Below are positions 1-5,580 of a stretch of DNA of 10,193 nucleotides, one piece after another. The translations under genes and the position numbers were made by a program. A model generated the notes under the pieces. It saw nothing but the letters and a program-made list of their open reading frames with translations. It had not been told where the DNA came from and did not search any database. The stretch's first letter is position 1; each line of letters starts with the position of its first letter. Origin of the DNA: Thermodesulfatator sp. (GTDB lineage: Bacteria > Desulfobacterota > Thermodesulfobacteria > Thermodesulfobacteriales > Thermodesulfobacteriaceae); the NCBI GenBank assembly GCA_026993045.1, contig JALWWR010000220.1, positions 1-10,193 of the forward strand, read 5' to 3'.

Positions 1-2
1 GT

Positions 3-785
3 TGGATCCAGACCTTTGCTGAAAACGGGCAGGAGGCCGTAGATCTGGTCTACCATGCCTTTCGAGTAGCGGAAGACCGGCGGGTAATGTTTCCCGCCAT
101 TGTGAACATCGATGGTTTCACGTTGAGCCATATGATCGAGCCTATTGAGCTTCCGGATCAAGAAGAAGTGGACCGTTATCTTCCGCCTTTCAAACCCAAG
201 TACAAACTAGATCCTCGGAAACCTATCAGCATGGGTCCGGTAGGGATTCCGGAGATTTATATGGAGGCCAAGAAGGCCCAAGACGAGGCCTTTAAAAATG
301 CTTACCGGGTGATTCTAAAGGCCTGGGACGAGTTCGAGGAGATCTTTGGCCGCCGCTATCGCCCCATTGAGACCTATCGGATGGAAGACGCCGAGGTGGC
401 TCTTCTCATTATGGGTTCCCTGGCTGAGACGGCTATGACCGCCATTGATCGGATGCGGGAGGCCGGCAAACGAGTAGGTTTGGTGCGGATCCGGCTTTGG
501 CGGCCTTTCCCTCTTCGAGATTTCGTAAAAGCGGTGAAGGGCGTGAAGATGTTAGCGGTAATTGATCGGGCCCTTTCCCCAGGATCTACCGGGGGACCGG
601 TGGGGGTAGAGGTGAGATCGGCCCTTTATCAAGTTCCAGGTCGGCCTCGGGTCGCTAATTTCATTGCAGGCTTGGGAGGCCGGGATGTTACGGTGGAAGA
701 TTTCGAAGAGATGGCCGATAAGGCCTACTTCTACTTAAAGAAAAAACCCAAAGAACCCTATGAAATGATTGGGGTAAAGGAGTAA
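3..785 (+). CDS. porA: Pyruvate:ferredoxin oxidoreductase, alpha subunit (5'-truncated by window edge)
   Basis: This is the C-terminal 260 residues of PorA. The reading frame is already open at base 3, so the start and roughly the first third of the protein lie upstream. With PorB and the gamma and delta subunits it oxidatively decarboxylates pyruvate to acetyl-CoA and CO2, passing electrons to ferredoxin in the cytoplasm. Seen: the family-typical stretch beginning ENGQEA, then [10 protein letters not shown] and a YLPPFKP segment that closes the first core domain. The domain II region follows, with [17 protein letters not shown] and [12 protein letters not shown]. The PorB start lies 4 nt after the stop, and its ribosome site is inside this gene's last codons, so the two are co-translated. 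Related 2-oxoacid oxidoreductases (2-oxoisovalerate, 2-oxoglutarate) are alternatives, because the substrate cannot be proven from sequence alone. The N-terminal TPP-facing domain cannot be examined here. Confidence 0.9.
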   Translation, partial: WIQTFAENGQEAVDLVYHAFRVAEDRRVMFPAIVNIDGFTLSHMIEPIELPDQEEVDRYLPPFKPKYKLDPRKPISMGPVGIPEIYMEAKKAQDEAFKNAYRVILKAWDEFEEIFGRRYRPIETYRMEDAEVALLIMGSLAETAMTAIDRMREAGKRVGLVRIRLWRPFPLRDFVKAVKGVKMLAVIDRALSPGSTGGPVGVEVRSALYQVPGRPRVANFIAGLGGRDVTVEDFEEMADKAYFYLKKKPKEPYEMIGVKE

Positions 786-789
786 AGCT

Positions 790-1731
790 ATGCTGAAAGA
801 ACTAGCTAAATTCAAAGGGTTTAGCGTCAAAAATTTACCCAAAGAGGAGCCTTTTGCTCCGGGACATCGGGCCTGTCAGGGATGTGGTGAGGTCTTGGCC
901 TTACGGTTGGCGCTTAAGGCCTTGGGCATGAATGTGATCGCGGTAAGCGCTACCGGTTGTATGGAGATCATCTCAAGTCCCTTCCCTTATACCTCCTGGC
1001 GGGTACCTTGGATTCATATCGCCTTTGAAAACGCGGCTGCGGTGGCCTCAGGGGTAGAGGCTGGGCTTAAGGCCTTAAAGCGTAAGGGTCGTTTCCCTAA
1101 AAATCGTCGGGTGGATGTGGTGGCCTTTGCCGGTGACGGAGGCACCGCCGACATCGGGCTTCAGGCCCTCTCCGGGGCCTTGGAGCGGGGCCATGATTTT
1201 GTTTATCTTTGTTTGGATAACGAGGCCTACATGAATACCGGAGTTCAGCGTTCCAGTTGCACCCCTTACGGTGCTATGACCACCACCAGCCCGCCAGGAG
1301 AGAGGTCTTTTGGACAAATGACCTGGAAAAAGAACATGCCGGCTATTGCGGCTGCCCATGGGATCCCTTATGTGGCCACGGCTACCCCGGCCTTTTTCCT
1401 GGATCTCATGAACAAGGTCAAGAAGGCCGCTCTAGTGGACGGGCCGGCTTACGTGCACATCTATTCTCCCTGTCCCACGGGGTGGGGTAGCAAAGGGGAA
1501 GACTCTATTACCCTGGCAAAGCTAGCGGTGGAGACGCGGATCTTTCCCCTTTACGAAGTAATCGAAGGCAAATACTATATCACCCGGAAGGTAACCAAGC
1601 CCAAGCCGGTGGAAGAATACCTAAAACGCCAGCGCCGGTTCCGGCACTTGACCGAGGCCCAGATCCAGGAGATCCAGCAGCGGGTGGATGCGGAATACGA
1701 GCGGCTCCTCAAATTGGCGGAGTGTCTCTAA
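790..1731 (+). CDS. porB: Pyruvate:ferredoxin oxidoreductase, beta subunit (TPP- and FeS-binding)
   Basis: PorB is the thiamine-diphosphate and proximal [4Fe-4S] subunit of pyruvate:ferredoxin oxidoreductase. The protein has 313 residues, normal for the four-subunit enzyme. Seen: C29-x2-C32 in the N-terminal GHRACQGCG motif, C57 in SATGC and C228 in YSPCPTGW, which together give the four expected cluster ligands. The TPP/Mg motif begins at GDGG (115-118) and ends with the [10 protein letters not shown] segment near residues 143-152. The ATG is chosen because AAAGGAG (776-782) sits 7 nt upstream, inside the end of porA. The gene closes the por operon: a strong promoter for tRNA-Gly starts 4 nt after the stop and no hairpin terminator is visible between them. 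Pyruvate specificity is inferred from the family; a branched-chain 2-oxoacid enzyme is less likely. Confidence 0.95.
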   Translation: MLKELAKFKGFSVKNLPKEEPFAPGHRACQGCGEVLALRLALKALGMNVIAVSATGCMEIISSPFPYTSWRVPWIHIAFENAAAVASGVEAGLKALKRKGRFPKNRRVDVVAFAGDGGTADIGLQALSGALERGHDFVYLCLDNEAYMNTGVQRSSCTPYGAMTTTSPPGERSFGQMTWKKNMPAIAAAHGIPYVATATPAFFLDLMNKVKKAALVDGPAYVHIYSPCPTGWGSKGEDSITLAKLAVETRIFPLYEVIEGKYYITRKVTKPKPVEEYLKRQRRFRHLTEAQIQEIQQRVDAEYERLLKLAECL

Positions 1732-1734
1732 CCC

Positions 1735-1762
1735 TTGACAGAGGGCCAAAAGGACTTTTAAT
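1735..1762 (+). promoter_or_regulatory. Sigma70-type promoter for tRNA-Gly
   Basis: A perfect -35 box TTGACA (1735-1740) is followed after 16 bp by TTTAAT (1757-1762), which matches the -10 consensus at five of six positions. Transcription would begin near 1769, about 7 nt before the mature tRNA 5' end. The -35 box starts only 4 nt after the porB stop, so the promoter uses almost all of the gap. Boxes and spacing are seen directly; activity is inferred. Confidence 0.75.
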
Positions 1763-1776
1763 TTAGATTCATCGGA

Positions 1777-1852
1777 GCGGGAATAGCTCAGGTGGTAGAG
1801 CGCCACCTTGCCAAGGTGGAGGTCGCGGGTTCGAGTCCCGTTTCCCGCTCCA
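1777..1852 (+). tRNA. tRNA-Gly, anticodon GCC, CCA encoded
   Basis: The full cloverleaf can be folded by eye. The acceptor stem GCGGGAA pairs with TTCCCGC (1842-1848), with discriminator T1849 and genomically encoded CCA (1850-1852). The D-arm is GCTC...GAGC. The anticodon stem CCACC/GGTGG encloses the loop TTGCCAA (1808-1814) with anticodon GCC at 1810-1812. The T-arm GCGGG-TTCGAGT-CCCGT has one G-U closing pair. It reads the GGC and GGU glycine codons. Six T residues (1853-1858) directly after CCA may help end transcription, but there is no separate terminator hairpin. Confidence 0.97.
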
Positions 1853-1908
1853 TTTTTTATTGGCACGCCCAGGTCTTCCATTAAGTATCGCCAAATAGGG
1901 AGGATCCC

Positions 1909-2601
1909 ATGGAGCTCACCTTTTACGGACACGCTACTTTCAAGGTGGTAAGCCCGGCGGGAGTCAAAATCCTGATCGATCCCTGGATCTCTAACCCTCA
2001 GGCCCCTTCCGAGATAGACCGGGGCCCTTATGATCTCATCCTTATTACCCACGCCCATGGGGATCACCTGGGAGAGGCCCTGGAATTAGCCCGGACGGCT
2101 ACCACCGAGGTGGTGGCCATCCATGAGATCCAGCAGTACCTCATGGCCCAGGGAGTGCCTAAAGTTACCGGAATGAACATCGGGGGGACTTACGAGACCC
2201 AAGGGCTTCGCCTGACCATGGTACCAGCCCTGCACAGTTCTTCTTTCCCAGATGGCCGTTACGGGGGCGAACCCTGCGGTTTTGTAATAACCATGGAAGA
2301 TGGCCGGAGCCTTTATCACGCTGGAGATACGGGTCTTTTGGCGGAAATGGCTTTCATAGGGGAGCTTTATCAGCCGGAGGTGGCCCTTCTTCCTATTGGA
2401 AGCCATTATGTAATGAGCCCTAAGGAGGCCGCCAAGGCCTGTGAGCTTCTGCGTCCTAAAGTGGTCGTCCCCATGCATTACGGGACCTTTCCGCTCCTTA
2501 CCGGCACGCCCCAGGAGTTTGAGGAAGAGTTGCAGGCCCGAGGGCTTAAGGTGATGGTGAAAGTCCTTTCGCCGGGTGAGACCTTCCGTTTCGGGGATTA
2601 G
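1909..2601 (+). CDS. Metal-dependent hydrolase, metallo-beta-lactamase fold (UPF0173/YtkL type)
   Basis: This 230-residue protein is a compact metallo-beta-lactamase-fold hydrolase of the UPF0173 type, whose physiological substrate is not established. Seen: an N-terminal beta segment with GHATF (H8), LIDPW (D24), the metal motif THAHGDH (H48, H50, D52, H53), a further ligand H109 in PALHSS, the bridging Asp D140 in AGDTG, and H190 in PMHYGTFP. That is a complete two-metal site with no missing ligand, and the length is typical. The ATG is supported by GGGAGG (1898-1903), 5 nt upstream. A weak promoter-like TTGGCA (1860-1865) lies upstream, but transcription may also read through from tRNA-Gly. 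mobB follows 3 nt after the stop, so the two probably share a transcript, although no functional link between them is known to me. Confidence 0.9.
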   Translation: MELTFYGHATFKVVSPAGVKILIDPWISNPQAPSEIDRGPYDLILITHAHGDHLGEALELARTATTEVVAIHEIQQYLMAQGVPKVTGMNIGGTYETQGLRLTMVPALHSSSFPDGRYGGEPCGFVITMEDGRSLYHAGDTGLLAEMAFIGELYQPEVALLPIGSHYVMSPKEAAKACELLRPKVVVPMHYGTFPLLTGTPQEFEEELQARGLKVMVKVLSPGETFRFGD

Positions 2602-2604
2602 ACC

Positions 2605-3315
2605 TTGGTCCCGGTCGTGGCCTTTATCGGGCCCCATGCCGTCGGTAAGACCACCCTTTTGACCCGGCTGGTCCATTTTTGGGTCCAGCGGGGTTGGCGG
2701 ATCGGGGTCCTCAAGTCCACCAAAGAGGGGCGAGGGGCTACGGATCAGCCTGGAACCGACACCTCCCGCTATCGAGAGGCTGGGGCGGAACCCGTGGCCT
2801 TGTGGGCTAAAGAGGAAGCCGTAATCTATCACGGACCTCTTAAGAGGGAGTCCCATTTCTGGCATTTCATCTTTCAACACTTTGGAGACTGTGATCTAGT
2901 GCTCGCCGAAGGTTTTAAAGGGCTTTCTTCTTTGCCCAAAATCGAAGTGGCCCGCCGGGAGGTGTCTTCAAACCTTCTGCTTGAGACCGTCCCGGGAGTG
3001 GTAGCCCTGGTCTCTGATTTTAGGCCGCAAGTTTCAGTCCCAGTTTTCGATCTGGAAGACATAGAAGGGCTGGCCCGTTTCGTGGAGGATCGGTTTTACC
3101 GAGTCTTTGAGCCCTCGGTAGAATTGGTGGTGGATCAAAAACCCTTAGGTCTTAACCGCTATGTCAGACGGGCCCTAGAGGGGGTGGTGACCGGATTTTT
3201 AAAGAGCTTGCGAGGGGTGCCCCAAGATTGGGAGGAGCTTGAAATCCGGATCAAGATCCCTTCTAAGGCTGGAAAAGGAGGTAAAGGCCAGCGCTCAGGA
3301 AGAGAAGAAGGTTAA
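2605..3315 (+). CDS. mobB: Molybdopterin-guanine dinucleotide biosynthesis protein B with C-terminal extension
   Basis: MobB is a P-loop GTPase-fold protein that assists MobA in building the guanine-dinucleotide form of the molybdenum/tungsten cofactor used by DMSO-reductase-family enzymes such as formate dehydrogenases and polysulfide reductases. Seen: Walker A GPHAVGKTT (from residue 9), the MobB segment TDQPGTDTSRYREAGAEP, and DLVLAEGFKG followed by LPKIEVARRE, a family hallmark. Residues to about 165 cover the usual MobB length. About 70 more follow, including a segment with PLGLNRYVRRALEGVV and a final Lys/Gly-rich tail. The TTG start lies 3 nt after the upstream hydrolase stop, with only a weak GGGG (2593-2596) as ribosome site. 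GTG at 2617 is an alternative, but TTG keeps the full first beta strand. The last 53 bp overlap the convergent iron-sulfur protein gene. Confidence 0.9.
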   Translation: MVPVVAFIGPHAVGKTTLLTRLVHFWVQRGWRIGVLKSTKEGRGATDQPGTDTSRYREAGAEPVALWAKEEAVIYHGPLKRESHFWHFIFQHFGDCDLVLAEGFKGLSSLPKIEVARREVSSNLLLETVPGVVALVSDFRPQVSVPVFDLEDIEGLARFVEDRFYRVFEPSVELVVDQKPLGLNRYVRRALEGVVTGFLKSLRGVPQDWEELEIRIKIPSKAGKGGKGQRSGREEG

Positions 3316-4624
3316 TTAGGAGATAATTTTTAAAGGGCACCAGGCCTTCAAATTCCCGCTTATAAAAGTAACGCGCCACGTAAACCCCTCCCGCTACCCC
3401 TAAAAGGATCAAGAAATAAGAAAGCCCCTTTATGGCCCAGGGCGGGACTGTGAAGTGGTAATTTAAGAGAAAAGAGAGATGTAGCTGACGCCCCAAGGTG
3501 GGCAAGAAGTTTCCCAGTTCTTCTAAGAAATATTGGAGTCTATAGACTAACTCTCCGGTAAAGGCCAGGGGCATGACCACGGGCACCATGGGCGAAAAAC
3601 GGCCAAAGAGTTCGTCTTCGTAAAAGGTGAAAAGGATCGAGCCCCCTTTAATCAGCTCGATAAAAAAGAGGGTGCCCACCGCAAAGAGAAAGGTGAAGGT
3701 AAGAGCCTTCCCGAAGCCCAAAAGGTTTTGGATAGGGGTGAAATAAAGGGATTCATAAACAAAACGGGCGATTTGAGAGCCCATTAAGAGGGGAATGACA
3801 TAACTGCAGGTGATGTAGCGGCCTTTATTGATAATTTGTTCCCTTAGGGGATGCCTAAGATATAAGGCAGGGGAATCCTTTTCACAAAGGATCAAGCAGT
3901 GACCACAGACCAGGCAGACCAGGTTATTTTTGGCATGATAAGCCCCCAAAAAGACCGGACAGGGGCGGAGATGGTCCCGCCCCCTTCGACAAGAGAAGGT
4001 CTTGCAGTCTTTACATTTTTCGTAATCGGAACGAAATTCCGTAATCGCCAGGGTGGCCGCCGAACCGATGATCTTTCCTAAAGGGCAGAGGTAGCGACAC
4101 CAGGTGTAGCCCCGGTATAAAACCCCCATGATAGTGGCTCCAGCTACGATGGAAAGGAGTAATAAGGCCGTAAGGAGAGGGGAATTTTTCATGTCCGTGA
4201 CGGTTTCAGCCCAGATAATGAAGAAGAAGCCGGCGGTGGCCAGGTGCAGCCCTTTACAGGTCAGCCATTTAGGAGGGCTCTTGAGACGGGACCAATTCAA
4301 GGCCTGCAAGAGCCGCCCCAGTCCGGGAAAAGGACAAAAGGCACACCACATCCGTCCTAAAAAGAACCAGGAAAGGACCACACTGGTCCACCACACCCCC
4401 CAAGCCAAAAAGAGCATGATATTTCGATGAGGGTCTTGGGGGCCAAAGAGCCCTAAAAGGATCAGCCCTAAAAAGGCCAAGTCTCCAAAGGTTCGGATCC
4501 AGGCGAAGTATTTCCGACGATAAAAGAAACGCTTCAAGGCCGGGAAGGCCTCAAAGAGGTTGAGACGCCCATCTTCAAGATCTAAGAAAAGCAAAACCCG
4601 AAAGATTTGTTTCCATTTTTTCAT
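3263..4624 (-). CDS. NapH/NosR/CcoG-like polyferredoxin membrane protein
   Basis: This 453-residue membrane protein belongs to the 4Fe-4S superfamily that includes NapH, the NosR C-terminal part and CcoG/RdxA, which move electrons at the inner membrane. Seen: hydrophobic segments near 46-62, 70-90, 128-142 and 150-170; a CxxCP motif (C94, C97) and a CxxxCP motif (C176, C180); then a soluble ferredoxin-like block with C204, C207, C212, C222 and C237, C240, C243, C247. A further region (about 270-453) holds four or so more hydrophobic segments. NapH proteins are usually near 290 residues, so this tail is extra. The first ferredoxin motif has spacing C-x2-C-x4-C-x9-CP, not the usual C-x2-C-x2-C-x3-CP. 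There is no Shine-Dalgarno, and a perfect TATAAT ends 7 nt before the ATG. No partner subunit gene is adjacent, so the electron donor and acceptor are unknown; calling it NapH itself would be over-specific. Confidence 0.85.
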   Translation of the reverse strand: MKKWKQIFRVLLFLDLEDGRLNLFEAFPALKRFFYRRKYFAWIRTFGDLAFLGLILLGLFGPQDPHRNIMLFLAWGVWWTSVVLSWFFLGRMWCAFCPFPGLGRLLQALNWSRLKSPPKWLTCKGLHLATAGFFFIIWAETVTDMKNSPLLTALLLLSIVAGATIMGVLYRGYTWCRYLCPLGKIIGSAATLAITEFRSDYEKCKDCKTFSCRRGRDHLRPCPVFLGAYHAKNNLVCLVCGHCLILCEKDSPALYLRHPLREQIINKGRYITCSYVIPLLMGSQIARFVYESLYFTPIQNLLGFGKALTFTFLFAVGTLFFIELIKGGSILFTFYEDELFGRFSPMVPVVMPLAFTGELVYRLQYFLEELGNFLPTLGRQLHLSFLLNYHFTVPPWAIKGLSYFLILLGVAGGVYVARYFYKREFEGLVPFKNYLLINLLLFLSAGLYLLFQP

Positions 4625-4631
4625 AAAGTTG

Positions 4632-4659
4632 ATTATAACCAGAATAGGGGTAGTGCAAA
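4632..4659 (-). promoter_or_regulatory. Promoter of polyferredoxin gene, possibly leaderless
   Basis: Read on the minus strand, TTTGCA (4654-4659, four of six -35 matches) is followed after 16 bp by a perfect TATAAT (4632-4637). Only 7 nt separate that box from the start codon at 4624, placing the predicted transcript start at or beside the A of the ATG. No Shine-Dalgarno is present, which agrees with a leaderless mRNA. Confidence 0.6.
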
Positions 4660-4666
4660 GACAAAC

Positions 4667-4695
4667 TTAACAAACCTCTGGTTTGCGGTTACCTT
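4667..4695 (+). promoter_or_regulatory. Candidate promoter of the ricT-metG operon
   Basis: TTAACA (4667-4672, five of six -35 matches) is followed after 17 bp by TACCTT (4690-4695). The latter matches only three -10 positions, but these are the most conserved ones (TA at the start, T at the end). The predicted transcript start near 4702 would leave only a few nucleotides before the ATG at 4705. There is no Shine-Dalgarno in the upstream sequence. The weak -10 box keeps confidence low. Confidence 0.35.
4671..4685 (+). repeat. Perfect palindrome in divergent promoter region (possible operator)
   Basis: CAAACC-TCT-GGTTTG is a perfect inverted repeat with 6-bp arms and a 3-bp spacer. It lies inside the spacer of the candidate ricT promoter and between the two divergent genes. 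A second copy of its inner part, AACCAGA at 4637-4643 (inverted as TCTGGTT at 4677-4683), abuts the TATAAT box of the minus-strand gene. A repressor site serving both promoters is plausible. A chance palindrome cannot be excluded, and no regulator gene is visible nearby. Confidence 0.4.
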
Positions 4696-4704
4696 CTTAA
4701 AACC

Positions 4705-5580
4705 ATGAAAAAGAAGGGTAAAGAGAGGTCCAAAGAAAGGAGCAAAGAGAAGGGATACTATGTAACGGAGGCGGTCTTTCGCGAGGGCCATCCTGGGATC
4801 CATGTGGAATCGAGCTTTCCCATTCCGGTGGGCAGCTGGATTGTGGTTTCTTTACCGGAAAAGCGCAAGGAGGTGCTGCGGACTATTTCCGTAAGCGTCC
4901 CTTTGCCCCTTAAACCTGGCACCTTGCCGGCGGTAAGACGTCTGGCCACCAAAAAAGAAATCCAGCAATACCAAGAGAATCTAGAATTTGAAAAGAAGGC
5001 CGAGCAGCTTTGTCGTCAATTCGTGAAAGAGCTCCAGCTCCAGATGAAACTCACCCATGTGGAGCGCTTCTTTGACCGCTCCAAGGTCATTTTTTACTAC
5101 ACTGCGGAAGATCGGGTAGATTTCCGCGAGCTAGTGAAACAACTGGTGCGGGCCTTGCGGACCCGGATTGAGATGCGGCAGATTGGGGTTCGAAACGAGG
5201 CCGGGCTCCATGGAGGACTGGGCTGTTGCGGGCAGGAGATATGTTGCGCAGCCTTTCTTAAAGAGTTCGCCCCAGTTTCCATCCGGATGGCCAAGGAACA
5301 GAGCCTGCCCTTAGACCCTAATAAGATTTCGGGGCTTTGCGGGCGGCTGCTATGCTGTCTGCTTTACGAATATCATGTCTATCAGGAACTTTCGCAGGGG
5401 TTGCCCAAGATCGGAAAGAAGCTCAAGACCCCGGTGGGCCCCTGCAAGGTGGTCCGTTACAATATCTTCCGGCGCACGATAGTCTTAGAAAACCCCGAGG
5501 GCCGAGAGATGGAAATCCCGGTAGAGGAACTGAAAGAGATCCTGGCTACCGAAGGAGGAACGCCGTGGCCTTCTACATAA
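4705..5580 (+). CDS. ricT: RicT/YaaT-like PSP1-domain protein
   Basis: This 291-residue protein is related to RicT (YaaT) of Bacillus, a member of the FeS-containing Y-complex that directs RNase Y to specific transcripts. Seen: a lysine-rich tail with repeated ERSK units (residues 1-17), an N-terminal beta-rich region (18-80), the PSP1 region (about 90-190), and the family cysteine pattern GCCGQEICC (C174, C175, C180, C181) followed by ISGLCGRLLCCLLYE (C212, C217, C218). These conserved cysteines are the expected cluster ligands. RicA and RicF partners are not in the window, so the Bacillus role cannot simply be transferred. ATG 4705 is the only usable start, since the frame meets a stop at 4651 upstream. 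It lacks a Shine-Dalgarno. The gene is first in an operon with metG, a pairing common in bacteria, and its last 16 bp overlap metG. Confidence 0.85.
   Translation: MKKKGKERSKERSKEKGYYVTEAVFREGHPGIHVESSFPIPVGSWIVVSLPEKRKEVLRTISVSVPLPLKPGTLPAVRRLATKKEIQQYQENLEFEKKAEQLCRQFVKELQLQMKLTHVERFFDRSKVIFYYTAEDRVDFRELVKQLVRALRTRIEMRQIGVRNEAGLHGGLGCCGQEICCAAFLKEFAPVSIRMAKEQSLPLDPNKISGLCGRLLCCLLYEYHVYQELSQGLPKIGKKLKTPVGPCKVVRYNIFRRTIVLENPEGREMEIPVEELKEILATEGGTPWPST
5554..5558 (+). promoter_or_regulatory. Shine-Dalgarno site fixing the metG start
   Basis: GGAGG (within AAGGAGG) lies 6 nt before GTG 5565 and inside the final codons of ricT. It selects the GTG as the metG start. The same frame stays open back to 5337, but that upstream part is antisense-free overlap with ricT and does not resemble MetG. 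Confidence 0.85.

Noticed and set aside
1851..1860. T-run after tRNA-Gly as an intrinsic terminator
   Set aside because: There is a six-T run but no independent GC hairpin; the tRNA arms alone do not make a convincing terminator.
1621..2067. Minus-strand open frame of 148 codons across tRNA-Gly
   Set aside because: It reads antisense through the tRNA, giving the well-known artefact peptide [12 protein letters not shown], and overlaps porB and the hydrolase.
2086..2880. Long minus-strand open frame of 264 codons opposite the hydrolase and mobB
   Set aside because: Both plus-strand genes have complete family motifs; the minus-strand product has no recognisable domain and low-complexity composition, as expected of a codon-bias shadow.
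5337..5564. Upstream extension of the metG frame
   Set aside because: It lies inside ricT in another frame and does not resemble MetG; GTG 5565 has a near-perfect ribosome site and the standard MetG N terminus.
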